Source: an uncultured Chromatiaceae bacterium
GTDB taxonomy: Bacteria > Pseudomonadota > Gammaproteobacteria > Enterobacterales > Alteromonadaceae
Length of the DNA stretch: 43,080 nt
NCBI GenBank assembly: GCA_937978655.1
Contig: CALJUX010000061.1
Location: forward strand, 1-43,080
Direction: 5' to 3'
Under the pieces are notes generated by a model. It did not search any database and was not told the origin of the DNA. It worked only from the letters and a program-made list of their open reading frames with translations. Shown here one piece after another: positions 15,220 through 24,340 of this stretch. The position numbers and the translations under genes are program-made. Each line of letters begins with the position of its first letter. Within the stretch, counting starts at the first letter, position 1.

Positions 15220-18060
15220 ATGTTCAAGCGAAGCCACTTGTCCAGTGCAGTACTTTTGGTGCTTTTTGGCCAGGCAGTACAGGCACAGGAAACCGCAAAT
15301 ACCAAAGACCAAAAAACCAGCGCTGAAGATATTGAAGTGATTCAGGTCAAAGGCATCCGCAGCAGTCTGAATAAGGCTTTAAGCGTCAAACGTTTAGAAG
15401 AGCAGATTGTTGATGTCATTGTCGCCGAAGATATCGGCAAATTTCCGGACAATAACGTTGTCGAGTCGCTGCAGCGCGTGACTGGCGTGCAGGTTACCAA
15501 CCGCGGCTCCGGCGAAGTGTCCGGCGTCTCTATCCGTGGTTTAAGTGACATCACCACCACCGTCAACGGCCGCAATATTTTCACTGCTGCCGGTACCGCC
15601 GTTGCCTTACAGGACATTCCGGCCAGTTTATTAAAACAGGTCGATGTGTATAAAACCCGCTCTGCCAGCCAGATTGAAAGTGGCATCGCCGGTCAGATTG
15701 ACGTGAAAACCCAGCGCCCCTTTGATTTTGAAGGCTCGAAATTTATCGTCGCCGGCCGCGGTATTTATACCGAACAAAATGAAGAAACTAACCCGACTAT
15801 CAGTGCTTTAGCGTCGAATCAATGGGCGACCAGCGCCGGCCAGGTTGGTGCTTTGGTTAACTTATCCTATTCCCGTTTGCGTTACCGCGACCAGAGTGTC
15901 ACTGCCGGTGCTATGGTGCCTTTTATGACCGAAAGCACCACAGCTCCATTCACGCCGTTTGAGCGGGTGTGGCCAAATCGCGGTGGCGTCAGCGAAGACC
16001 CAATTTGGCAGGCCGGCTTATTGGAAGGTTTACCTTCAGCCGCCGGTTCAACTTTTAACATCAATGGCAAAGCCACACCTTATATGCTGGGCCGTGATGC
16101 AATTTTCCAGAGCGATTACAACGGTGAGCGCGAGCGTCCGGCAGCCAACCTGTCGTTGCAGTTTGCGCCGGATGAAAACTCAGAATATGTGTTTGAGACT
16201 TTCTACAATGGTTATCGCAACGAAGGCTTTAACAGCTTATTTTTCTCCTTCGCCGACTGGTGGGGTGATTATGCCGGTATGACACCAGCACAAGCGGCGG
16301 CAGCCGGTAACGTCGTGCTGCATCCGGGCACCAACATTGTGAAATCCCGTTCTGTGCTGCATCCGTGGGTCTTTACCAGTGGCGACTTAACCACCGGTAA
16401 AACCGACAGTTACCTCTACGCCTTAGGCGGCACCTGGCAGCTGAATGAAGATCTGACGTTAAAATCAGAAGTGGTGTATCAGGACAGCCAATACGACAGC
16501 GACTTCTTCGCGATGCGCTTTATCCGGCCGGGCGCCACTTACAAGCTCAATGTCGATTTTAACGAACACGGTGGCGTGCCAGGTTTTAACTTTGCCGATG
16601 ACCCGGCGACGGCGGCGTTAAACGAAGCGGATATGGTCAATCCGGCGTCTTACCTGATTGATGGCATGTACGATAACGCCAACAGCGATCAGGGCGATGC
16701 GGTCACTTTCACTTCAGATTTAACTTACAGCCGCAGCGGTTTCTTTACCCGTATCGATACTGGTGTGCGCTACGACAAACGTGGTGCTGAGACCGCCTTC
16801 AGCCGGCAGGACCGCTGCTGTGGCGGTGGCCTGAATGTGGCGTCGCTGGAAGGCCTGGCCTACACCAACATTGGTTTTATGGATGGTGAAGCCAATGTGC
16901 CGAGTAGCTGGACTGTGGCGAATGGCCATGAGATCCGTGGCAACGCCGACAAATACCGCGGAATTTATGGCATGACCAAACTGGGCATGAACCGCTCTTT
17001 TGATATCGATTCAACCACTTTGTCAGTGTATTTGCAGGGTAAATACGAAACTGAGCTGGCTGGCCGCACGCTGGACGGTGAAGTCGGTTTCCGTTACACC
17101 GGTATTGATACTGACTCAATGTTCTATCAGGAAACGGCGCCGGGCGTGCCACAACCAGTGACGGCTGGTGACAGCAAAACCCGCGCTGTGTTGCCAAGTC
17201 TGACCGCACGTTATGAACTGACCGAGGATTTACAGGCGCGCTTTGCTTACACCGAAACGCTGCGTTATCCGTCGTTTGGCGATTTAAACCCGCTGATTAT
17301 TTATAACGAAGACGTGACCGGCATCGGCTACGGCACCGCCGGTGGCGGTAATCCGGACCTGAAACCAACCGAGTCGAAAAACTATGACTTGTCACTGGAA
17401 TGGTATTTCGCTAAATCCAGCTCGTTATACGGCACGCTGTTCCGCCGTGATGTCGAAGGTTTTGTTGTCGGTTTCCGCCGTGCTGTGACGCATGACAAGT
17501 CGGCGACAGACCCAACGCCGTACAAGTTTATTCTGACCCAGCCGTATAACGCGTCAAACGGTGAACTTTCAGGTGCTGAACTGGGCCTGGTCTGGTTCCC
17601 GGAAAATCTGCCGCAGCTGCTGGATGGTTTTGGCGTCCAGGCCAGCTATACCCGCCTGTCATCGTCACAGACTACACCGGATACCAACTCGGCGGGTGAC
17701 ATCACTGGTTATAAAGATACTGATGTGTTTGGCGTGTCGGATTCGTCGTACAGCGTGGTGCTGGCCTATGACAAAGACAAATTAGGCATGCGCTTGTCCT
17801 ATTCATGGCGTGACGATTTCCTCGCCAACTATGAAGCGGCCCTGTTTGCTAACCCGCTGGAAATGCGGCGCCGGGCTGAAGCCAGCATGGATTTCCAGCT
17901 GAGCTATCGCATCAATGACAATATCGAAGTGACGTTGGACGGCACCAACCTGACCAACGAGCTGTACCAGAGTTATTACGGCAGCAATGCCACCACCAAT
18001 AACTTCGGCACTGCGTTGTACAGCCGCACCTTTGCGCTGGGTGTGCGTTATTCGATGTAA
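15220..18060 (+). CDS. TonB-dependent receptor (Xanthomonas/Caulobacter carbohydrate type)
   Basis: The 946-residue outer-membrane protein has a signal peptide (1-22, ending AVQA), a TonB-box-like DIEVIQV near residue 40, a plug domain (about 50-170: EDIGKFPDNNVVESLQRVTGVQV, ending VDVYKTR) and a 22-strand barrel ending in the aromatic-rich YSRTFALGVRYSM. The plug wording is characteristic of the TIGR01782-type receptors that import plant oligosaccharides (family knowledge). By position it probably imports arabinan oligosaccharides freed outside by GH43 enzymes. No SusD-like partner is present, as expected for Proteobacteria. It has its own promoter/operator and is followed by a strong terminator. 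Confidence 0.92.
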   Translation: MFKRSHLSSAVLLVLFGQAVQAQETANTKDQKTSAEDIEVIQVKGIRSSLNKALSVKRLEEQIVDVIVAEDIGKFPDNNVVESLQRVTGVQVTNRGSGEVSGVSIRGLSDITTTVNGRNIFTAAGTAVALQDIPASLLKQVDVYKTRSASQIESGIAGQIDVKTQRPFDFEGSKFIVAGRGIYTEQNEETNPTISALASNQWATSAGQVGALVNLSYSRLRYRDQSVTAGAMVPFMTESTTAPFTPFERVWPNRGGVSEDPIWQAGLLEGLPSAAGSTFNINGKATPYMLGRDAIFQSDYNGERERPAANLSLQFAPDENSEYVFETFYNGYRNEGFNSLFFSFADWWGDYAGMTPAQAAAAGNVVLHPGTNIVKSRSVLHPWVFTSGDLTTGKTDSYLYALGGTWQLNEDLTLKSEVVYQDSQYDSDFFAMRFIRPGATYKLNVDFNEHGGVPGFNFADDPATAALNEADMVNPASYLIDGMYDNANSDQGDAVTFTSDLTYSRSGFFTRIDTGVRYDKRGAETAFSRQDRCCGGGLNVASLEGLAYTNIGFMDGEANVPSSWTVANGHEIRGNADKYRGIYGMTKLGMNRSFDIDSTTLSVYLQGKYETELAGRTLDGEVGFRYTGIDTDSMFYQETAPGVPQPVTAGDSKTRAVLPSLTARYELTEDLQARFAYTETLRYPSFGDLNPLIIYNEDVTGIGYGTAGGGNPDLKPTESKNYDLSLEWYFAKSSSLYGTLFRRDVEGFVVGFRRAVTHDKSATDPTPYKFILTQPYNASNGELSGAELGLVWFPENLPQLLDGFGVQASYTRLSSSQTTPDTNSAGDITGYKDTDVFGVSDSSYSVVLAYDKDKLGMRLSYSWRDDFLANYEAALFANPLEMRRRAEASMDFQLSYRINDNIEVTLDGTNLTNELYQSYYGSNATTNNFGTALYSRTFALGVRYSM

Positions 18061-18117
18061 CTGTATTTGATGTAGCTGTAGACCTGTGAGTTAGACCTTT
18101 AAGACGTTCCTGGTTTG

Positions 18118-18142
18118 AGCCCCGCCCAAGCGGGGCTTTTTT
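18118..18142 (+). terminator. Intrinsic terminator after the TonB receptor
   Basis: AGCCCCGC (18118-18125) pairs with GCGGGGCT (18130-18137) around CCAA and is followed by a run of seven T. Confidence 0.9.
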
Positions 18143-18165
18143 TAGCCGTCGGGCCGACTTAGTGG

Positions 18166-18193
18166 TTGCAGCAATTATCCTACAATATTATCT
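18166..18193 (+). promoter_or_regulatory. Candidate operator and promoter of the MFS-GH43-GH127 operon
   Basis: TTGCAG (18166-18171) precedes an AT-rich -10 region around TATTAT (18186-18191). The complement of 18177-18193 reads ATAATATTGTAGGATAA, carrying the AATATTGTA half-site of the perfect palindrome at 9488. Confidence 0.5.
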
Positions 18194-18288
18194 TGAACGA
18201 ACAATGATAAGGCAGCCAGATCTGCCAACTGCAGTAACCCGGGTTGCTTGCCAACAGCAGCGCCCGTCAGACAGGGGAGAACGGCGTG

Positions 18289-19695
18289 ATGAGCGGATAT
18301 AAATTATCGCAGCTGGAAAAAATTGGCTTTGGCGCCGGCGACATGGCGGTCAATGTGGTGATCTCGGCGATGATGCTGATCATCACTTTCTTTTATACCG
18401 ACGTGTACGGCATGCAGCCTGCGGACATGGCGCTGATGTTATTGGTAGTGCGTGTGCTCGATGCCATCACAGATCCGCTGATGGGCATGATCACCGACAA
18501 ATTCAACAGCCGTTGGGGCCGCTACCGGCCGTATTTACTGGTATTTGCCGTGCCTTTTGGCATCTCGGTATTTTTGACTTTCAGCACGCCGGACCTGGAT
18601 TACAACGCCAAACTGGTGTGGGCCTACAGCACTTACATTTTTGTCACGCTGATGTTTACCGCCGTGACTATTCCCTACATTTCACTGATTGGTGTGTTAA
18701 CCGACGACCCGAAAGAGCGCTTGTCAGCCAATGGTTATCGCTTGTTTTTCGCCAAAATCGCCGCTTTTCTGGTCACTATTATTGTGCCGATACTGGCGGG
18801 TGCTGACTATTGGCAAGGTGACAAAGCGGCCGGTTATCAGGCGGCGATGGGCCTGATGGCGGTGCTGGCGGTGATATTTTTCCTGTTTTGTTTTTTCACC
18901 ACCACAGAGCGGCTGGAGCATCAGGTCGACAAACAACCGCTGCGCCAGCAGTTTGCGTTGTTGCTGAAAAACGACCAGTGGCTGGTGCTGTGTGGTGTCT
19001 GTGTGCTTGGCACTGTCGGTTATGTGGTGCGTGGCTCCGTCGCTTTGTATTACGCCAAATATTATCTCGGCGGCGACACGACGATGCAGTCGTTGTTTTT
19101 ATCCACCGGCGTTGGCGCAGCGATTTTGTCGATGGTGGCGTCGACCTGGATCACCAAAGTGTATTGCAAAGTAAAACTGTTTAAATACAGCCAGATGGCG
19201 GTGGGTGCTTTAAGTGTGCTGATGTTTGCCGTCGTTGGCCCCGGCGATGTGGCGTTGGCTTTTGTGCTGTTTTTCCTGATTTCTTTTGTCGTCGATTTAC
19301 ATGCGCCGGTGTTCTGGTCAGCCATTGCCGAAGCGGTCGATTACGGCGAACACAAAACCGGGCAGCGTGTGGCCGGGTTGTCGTTTGGTGGCATTTCGTT
19401 TTGTCAGAAAGCCGGCATGGGCGTGGCTGGCGCTGTAGTTGGCTGGTTATTGGCTGGTTTTGGTTATCAGCCGGACGTGGCGCAAAGTGAGCTGGCGCTG
19501 ACCGGCATCGCACTGATGCTGACATTGATCCCCGGCGCCTTTCATTATGCGGTCGGTATGCTGATGCAGCGCTACCACATCACCGACGCCGCTTACCGCG
19601 AGATCTTAACCGAATTACAAGTGACGCTTGTGGCGCCGCAAGCTGTCACCGCATCTTCCACCGCAGTACCAAAAGGAACTCCGAGTCATGCCTGA
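18289..19695 (+). CDS. GPH-type MFS sugar:cation symporter
   Basis: The 468-residue inner-membrane protein has about twelve hydrophobic segments and the glycoside-pentoside-hexuronide signature regions: KIGFGAGDMAVN at the N-terminus, DAITDPLMGMITDKFNSRWGRYRPYLL after helix 2, and EAVDYGEHKTGQRVAGL in the C-terminal half. These proteins import sugars or short oligosaccharides with sodium or protons. Being co-transcribed with a cytoplasmic GH43, it may import arabino-oligosaccharides rather than free arabinose; that is inference. ATG 18289 follows GGGGAG; upstream TTG/GTG alternatives are less likely. Its stop overlaps the next start by eight bases. Confidence 0.9.
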   Translation: MSGYKLSQLEKIGFGAGDMAVNVVISAMMLIITFFYTDVYGMQPADMALMLLVVRVLDAITDPLMGMITDKFNSRWGRYRPYLLVFAVPFGISVFLTFSTPDLDYNAKLVWAYSTYIFVTLMFTAVTIPYISLIGVLTDDPKERLSANGYRLFFAKIAAFLVTIIVPILAGADYWQGDKAAGYQAAMGLMAVLAVIFFLFCFFTTTERLEHQVDKQPLRQQFALLLKNDQWLVLCGVCVLGTVGYVVRGSVALYYAKYYLGGDTTMQSLFLSTGVGAAILSMVASTWITKVYCKVKLFKYSQMAVGALSVLMFAVVGPGDVALAFVLFFLISFVVDLHAPVFWSAIAEAVDYGEHKTGQRVAGLSFGGISFCQKAGMGVAGAVVGWLLAGFGYQPDVAQSELALTGIALMLTLIPGAFHYAVGMLMQRYHITDAAYREILTELQVTLVAPQAVTASSTAVPKGTPSHA

Positions 19696-20647
19696 TTTTT
19701 CGCCGATGAACAGCAACGTGCCGTTAATCCCGCAACGTGCCGACCCTTTTATTTACCGGCATACGGATGGTTTTTATTATTTCACCGCTTCAGTGCCGGC
19801 TTATGATGGCATTGAACTGCGCCGTGCCCGGCAGCTGGAGGATTTGGCCAGCGCTGAGGCCGTGATGGTGTGGCGCAAACCGGCAGAAGGCGCTTATTCT
19901 GAGCTGATTTGGGCGCCGGAAATTCATTTTCATCAGGGCGCCTGGTATGTCTATTTTGCCGCAGCGCCAAGCCGGGCCATTAAAGACAATTTGTTTCAGC
20001 ATCGCATGTATGTGATTAAAGGTTCAGGCGACAATGCGCTGACCGCCGACTGGCAATTTGTTGGTCAAATCGACACTGGCATCGATACTTTTTGCCTGGA
20101 TGCCACCACTTTTTACCATCAGGGCAAACTCTATTATCTGTGGGCGCAAAAGGGCCCTGGCATCACCGGTAACTCGAATTTGTATATCGCCGAAATGGCT
20201 TCGCCGGTTGCCATCAAAGGCACGCCGGTACTACTGACCAAGCCGGAACTGGACTGGGAAATTCGTGGCTTTTGGGTCAACGAAGGCCCGGCTGTGCTTA
20301 AAGGCCATGGCAAAATTTTTATCAGCTATTCCGCCAGTGCCACCGACGAAAACTACTGCATGGGGCTGCTGTGGGCCGACGAAAACGCCGATGTGCTGGA
20401 CCCGGCCAGCTGGCAGAAATCACCGCAACCAGTGTTTCAGACCGACGCCAGTGTGAAGATGTTTGGCCCTGGTCATAACAGCTTTACCACTACTGCCGAT
20501 GGCACTGATGTGCTGGTGTACCACTGCCGGCAATACACTGAAATTGAAGGGGATCCGCTGTGGAATCCGGACCGGCATACCTTTGTGAAAACTATCCAAT
20601 GGGATAACAACGGCATGCCGCTCTTTGGGAAACCTGGACAGCCATAA
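19688..20647 (+). CDS. Cytoplasmic GH43 alpha-L-arabinofuranosidase
   Basis: The 319-residue GH43 protein has no signal peptide and so should act in the cytoplasm. The triad is Asp19 (PQRADPFIYR), Asp138 (CLDATTFYH) and Glu199 (WVNEGPAVL), with conserved IWAPEIHF and MFGPGHNSF. It is a paralogue of the exported protein at 24341 and belongs with exo-acting arabinofuranosidases of the GH43_26 kind (assignment by resemblance). Its start lies inside the end of the transporter gene with AAGGA upstream, so the two are probably translationally coupled: import of oligosaccharide, then intracellular cleavage to arabinose. Confidence 0.9.
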   Translation: MPDFSPMNSNVPLIPQRADPFIYRHTDGFYYFTASVPAYDGIELRRARQLEDLASAEAVMVWRKPAEGAYSELIWAPEIHFHQGAWYVYFAAAPSRAIKDNLFQHRMYVIKGSGDNALTADWQFVGQIDTGIDTFCLDATTFYHQGKLYYLWAQKGPGITGNSNLYIAEMASPVAIKGTPVLLTKPELDWEIRGFWVNEGPAVLKGHGKIFISYSASATDENYCMGLLWADENADVLDPASWQKSPQPVFQTDASVKMFGPGHNSFTTTADGTDVLVYHCRQYTEIEGDPLWNPDRHTFVKTIQWDNNGMPLFGKPGQP

Positions 20648-20678
20648 GTCAGCTTTTTTGTCTCCAGCAGGAACTAAG

Positions 20679-23123
20679 ATGCGCCTGATAAAATTCTGTG
20701 CCGCGCTGCTTTTGGGCAGCGCGTGGTCGCTGACTGTGGCAGCTGAAACCGTGGCAGTGCAGCCCTTTGCACTGACGCAGGTGCGCTTAACCGCCGGGCC
20801 TTTTTATCAGGCGCAGCAGACCAATCTGCAATATCTGCGTGATTTTGACAGCAACCGGCTGCTAGCCCCTTTTGAGCGTGAAGCCGGTTTAACGCCTAGG
20901 GCCGCGGCTTATGGCAACTGGGAAAGCAGTGGGCTGGATGGCCATATCGGCGGGCACTATTTGTCGGCTTTGGCGCTGGCGGTGGCCGCAACCGGCGACA
21001 GCGAACTCAATTCCCGACTGGATACGTTGCTGCAACGCTTAACCAAAGTGCAGCAGGCGTATGGCAACGGGCCAGATGCCGGTTATCTCGGTGGTATTCC
21101 GGCTGGGCGTCAGCTGTGGCAACAAATACGGGCAGGTCAAATCAACAGCGAGTTATTCAGCCTGAATCAGCGCTGGGTGCCTTTATATAACCTGCATAAA
21201 ACCTTCGCTGGTTTGACCGATGTCTGGCTGCTGACACACAAACCGCAGGCCAAAACTTTGCTGCTGAACTTGGGGCAGTGGTTTTTACAGCTCAATGCCG
21301 GACTCAGTGACGCGCAAATCCAGCAGTTATTGGTTAGCGAGCATGGTGGCCTCAATGAATCTTTAACTGATTTAGCGGCGATCAGCGGCGAGCCTGCGTA
21401 TTTAGAGCTGGCAAAACGTTATTCGCAGCAAAGTTTATTAATGCCACTGTTGCAGCAGCAAGACAGACTCAGCGGTCTGCATGCCAACACGCAAATTCCC
21501 AAAGTCATTGGTTTTTGGCGGGTCGGGGCCAGTGCCGGTTTGCCGGACTGGCAGCAGGCAGCGCAGTTTTTTTATCAGACAGTGACCGAACGCCGCTCTG
21601 TAGTCATTGGTGGCAACAGCGTGCGCGAGCATTTCCATCAGGCGGACGATTTCCGCCCGATGCTGGAAGACGTTGAAGGGCCGGAAACCTGTAATACCTA
21701 CAATATGTTAAAGCTGGCGAAGCTGTTGTATCTGCAAAGCGGTGACACGCGGTATTTAAACTTCTATGAGCGGGCCAGCTACAACCATATTTTGTCGTCA
21801 CAACATCCGCAGCACGGCGGTCTGGTGTATTTCACGCCGCTGCGGCCCGGGCATTACCGGATGTATTCGGCGCACGACCAGTCGATGTGGTGTTGCGTTG
21901 GCTCCGGGCTGGAAAATCACAGCAAATATAACGAGCTGATTTACGCCCACGCCGGCGGCGAATTGCTGCTGAACCTGTTTATCCCATCGACGCTGCTCTG
22001 GCCGGAGCAAGGGCTGCAGCTGGCGCTTACAACAGAATTTCCCGATGACAACAGCGTTCGGCTGACCGTGTTGCAGGCGCCGGCTACCGGCAAACTACAA
22101 CGCATCAGCATTCGCCGGCCAGCCTGGCAAGGCGCGCCGTTACAGCTGTTGTTAAACGGTCAGGCGGTGCAAACCCAGGATCTCAGGCCCGGTTATGTCA
22201 GCGCAGCATTGGCGCTGCAGGCCGGTGATGTACTGAGTTTCAACCTGGACCCGCAGCTGCGGCTTGAGCAGTTACCGGGGCAGCGAGCGAACGACCGCAA
22301 GGCTGCGGCTTCTAATGTGGCTTCAAATTATGCCGTGTTATATGGCCCGGTGGCGCTGGCGCAGCCCCTGCCGCCGTTAAAAGGCGAGCAATTGAAGTTT
22401 GTCGCCGATGACAGCCGGATGGGGCATATTGCTGCCGGCGCTTTGTGTCCGGAGGGCGCAGCGCCGCTGTTGGTGGGGGAGCCGCAGGCCTTTTTAGCGC
22501 AGTTACAGCGCCTGCCGGGGCCATTGGCTTTTGCCGCACCAGGTCTTCAGGCGGCGCGGCCACAGATCTGGCAGCAACAGCCAGTGGCACAGCTGGTGCC
22601 ATTTTTCCGCGTGCACGACCAGCGTTATCAGATTTATTTGCAGCAAGTGGCCACAGCGGCCTATCCGGCTTTTGTGAAGGCTGCAACAGCGCGGGCTGAG
22701 GCGGAAGCCTTGTTGACGGCCCGCACGCTGGACCAGATCCAGCCTGGCCAGCAGCAACCGGAAGTGGAGCATCAGTATCAGGGCGAGACCAGTCAAAGTG
22801 GCAACAATAACGGCCGGCACTGGCGCGACAGCCACAGCTGGTTCAGTTATCAGCTGAGCGATGCCCATCAGCAAGCCAACGTGCTGCGGCTGGAGTATTT
22901 CAGTGGCGATGCTGGCCGGCAGTTTTCGGTGTTACTGAACGGTCAGTTGCTGACGGATGTGGTGTTAGAAGCAAAGCCTGAGGCCGGTATTTACAGCGTC
23001 GATTACGCTATCCCGCAAACCTTGGTGCAGCAAAGCCAGAACGGCCGCCATCAGCTGAAGTTTGTCGCCAAAGCCGGCTCTGTCGCTGGTGGTATTTATG
23101 GTATCAGGCTGTTAAAGCCCTGA
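20679..23123 (+). CDS. GH127 beta-L-arabinofuranosidase (DUF1680)
   Basis: The 814-residue protein has a signal peptide (1-22, ending TVAA) and an alpha/alpha-toroid GH127 domain. It shows the zinc-thiolate site of the family: Glu336 and Cys338 in EGPETCNTYNM, and Cys405-Cys406 in MWCCVGSGLENH, where the first cysteine is the nucleophile in the characterised Bifidobacterium enzyme HypBA1. SVREHF (Glu317) is a candidate acid/base. Family members cleave beta-L-arabinofuranosides, for example in extensin-type glycans and pectic side chains. A roughly 130-residue C-terminal jelly-roll domain follows (from about 690). ATG 20679 is chosen over an upstream start because it has AGGAAC and a signal peptide. 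It is third in the MFS operon. Confidence 0.9.
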   Translation: MRLIKFCAALLLGSAWSLTVAAETVAVQPFALTQVRLTAGPFYQAQQTNLQYLRDFDSNRLLAPFEREAGLTPRAAAYGNWESSGLDGHIGGHYLSALALAVAATGDSELNSRLDTLLQRLTKVQQAYGNGPDAGYLGGIPAGRQLWQQIRAGQINSELFSLNQRWVPLYNLHKTFAGLTDVWLLTHKPQAKTLLLNLGQWFLQLNAGLSDAQIQQLLVSEHGGLNESLTDLAAISGEPAYLELAKRYSQQSLLMPLLQQQDRLSGLHANTQIPKVIGFWRVGASAGLPDWQQAAQFFYQTVTERRSVVIGGNSVREHFHQADDFRPMLEDVEGPETCNTYNMLKLAKLLYLQSGDTRYLNFYERASYNHILSSQHPQHGGLVYFTPLRPGHYRMYSAHDQSMWCCVGSGLENHSKYNELIYAHAGGELLLNLFIPSTLLWPEQGLQLALTTEFPDDNSVRLTVLQAPATGKLQRISIRRPAWQGAPLQLLLNGQAVQTQDLRPGYVSAALALQAGDVLSFNLDPQLRLEQLPGQRANDRKAAASNVASNYAVLYGPVALAQPLPPLKGEQLKFVADDSRMGHIAAGALCPEGAAPLLVGEPQAFLAQLQRLPGPLAFAAPGLQAARPQIWQQQPVAQLVPFFRVHDQRYQIYLQQVATAAYPAFVKAATARAEAEALLTARTLDQIQPGQQQPEVEHQYQGETSQSGNNNGRHWRDSHSWFSYQLSDAHQQANVLRLEYFSGDAGRQFSVLLNGQLLTDVVLEAKPEAGIYSVDYAIPQTLVQQSQNGRHQLKFVAKAGSVAGGIYGIRLLKP

Positions 23124-23129
23124 AACTGA

Positions 23130-23157
23130 CGGGCTGCCGCTGTCTTCTGGCAGCCCG
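23130..23157. terminator. Hairpin between convergent GH127 and GH43 genes
   Basis: CGGGCTGCC (23130-23138) pairs with GGCAGCCCG (23149-23157). There is no clear T-run, but position between two convergent stops suits a bidirectional transcription end. Confidence 0.45.
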
Positions 23158-23179
23158 CAGGTGAAGATAAACCAGAGAT

Positions 23180-24235
23180 TTATTTGTTGATGAGCGTGGT
23201 ACGGTATTGATTCAGCGCTTGTTGCTCCACCACAGGCCAGCCGTCCTGCCATTGCATCGGTAGCACTTTGAGTTTTTGCAGCGCTTTGTCTGCGGTCTCA
23301 TAAGCATGAAACACCAGATAGTCTTTGCCATCAATGCTGTACGCCGCGTTATGGCCCAGCGCCACCCAATCTTTATCACCCTGCAACACCAAGGTACCAC
23401 CGCCTTGCAGCATCGGCTTGCCGGCCTTGTCGACATAAGGCCCGGTCACGCTTTTACTGCGTCCAACCATGATTTTGTAATCGCTGTCTTTGCCGCGACA
23501 ACATTTGTCAAAGGACACAAACAAATAATAAAAGCCATTTTTGTGGAAGATATAAGGCGCTTCAATAGCGCCATCGCCCGGCTCGCCGTCCGGCAGCGCC
23601 GGGTTGCGTGGTCGTTTGGCGATACTATGCCACTGCTGCGGCTCGGCGAGGCGGGTCAGGCTGTTGTCCAGTTTGACCAGTTTCAGCCCTTCCCAAAAAG
23701 AGCCAAAACTCATCCAGTGATCGCCTTGTTCATCGCGGATAATCGCCGGGTCAATCGCATTCCAGTGGTCGCGCTCCGGCACCGATTGCAGCACTATGCC
23801 CTGATCCTGCCATTGGTAGTTTTTCGCGGTCGGGTCCAGCGTTTTATTGGTGGCCACGCCAATGGCCGAAGTGTTTTTGCCAAAAGCCGACACTGAATAA
23901 TACAGATAAAAAGTACCGTCTTTCTCAAAGATATCCGGCGCCCACAAATGGCCGTCAAAGCTCGGCGCTATGCTTTTGGCCCAGGTTGGCTCTGTGGCAA
24001 AGACCCGGCCGGCCGGTTGCCAGTTGTGTAGATCTCCGGATTGATAAATGGTGATGCCGGGGCCGGTACTGAACACATAATACTTGCCACCGGCTTTGGC
24101 CAGTACCGGGTCGTGCACTTCCAGTTGTTTGGCTTGAGTCTGTACGCTGCACAATAACAGCGCGATGGCTGCCAGTGTGATCTTCGGTGTGGTCTTGAAT
24201 GCTGTCTTTAATGTCAGAGGGGCCCGAAATTGCAT
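23180..24235 (-). CDS. Exported GH43 endo-1,5-alpha-L-arabinanase
   Basis: The 351-residue enzyme has a signal peptide (1-35, ending VQTQA) and a compact GH43_5-like domain. The triad is Asp42 (EVHDPVLAK), Asp162 (NAIDPAIIRD) and Glu225 (GAIEAPYIF). HDPVLAK, GHLWAPDIF, FGSFWEGLKL and ALGHNAAY are hallmarks of endo-arabinanases that cut alpha-1,5 arabinan internally. It should supply oligosaccharides to the TonB receptor. ATG 24235 is preceded by AGGAG; a longer upstream reading lacks a signal peptide at its start. It is divergent from the next GH43 gene, and both flank one shared operator. Confidence 0.92.
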   Translation of the reverse strand: MQFRAPLTLKTAFKTTPKITLAAIALLLCSVQTQAKQLEVHDPVLAKAGGKYYVFSTGPGITIYQSGDLHNWQPAGRVFATEPTWAKSIAPSFDGHLWAPDIFEKDGTFYLYYSVSAFGKNTSAIGVATNKTLDPTAKNYQWQDQGIVLQSVPERDHWNAIDPAIIRDEQGDHWMSFGSFWEGLKLVKLDNSLTRLAEPQQWHSIAKRPRNPALPDGEPGDGAIEAPYIFHKNGFYYLFVSFDKCCRGKDSDYKIMVGRSKSVTGPYVDKAGKPMLQGGGTLVLQGDKDWVALGHNAAYSIDGKDYLVFHAYETADKALQKLKVLPMQWQDGWPVVEQQALNQYRTTLINK

Positions 24236-24261
24236 TTTTGCTGCTCCTGCCAGATTGATTC

Positions 24262-24290
24262 TTGTTAATAAGTAATACAATATTAATAGT
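24262..24290. promoter_or_regulatory. Candidate operator shared by two divergent GH43 genes
   Basis: AAGTAATACAATATTAA (24270-24286) contains TACAATATT, the half-site of the 9488 palindrome; its complement reads TTAATATTGTATTACTT. The 105-base gap between the divergent starts could serve both promoters; on the plus strand TTGTTA (24262-24267) is a possible -35. Confidence 0.6.
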
Positions 24291-24340
24291 ACAGAATAGA
24301 TCTGCTGCTCACAAGAGCAACGACCACAGGAGTTCCACCG

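Noticed and set aside
22312..22874. Long frames on the minus strand within the GH127 gene
   Set aside because: They are shadows caused by high GC at third codon positions; the plus-strand GH127 protein is fully supported.
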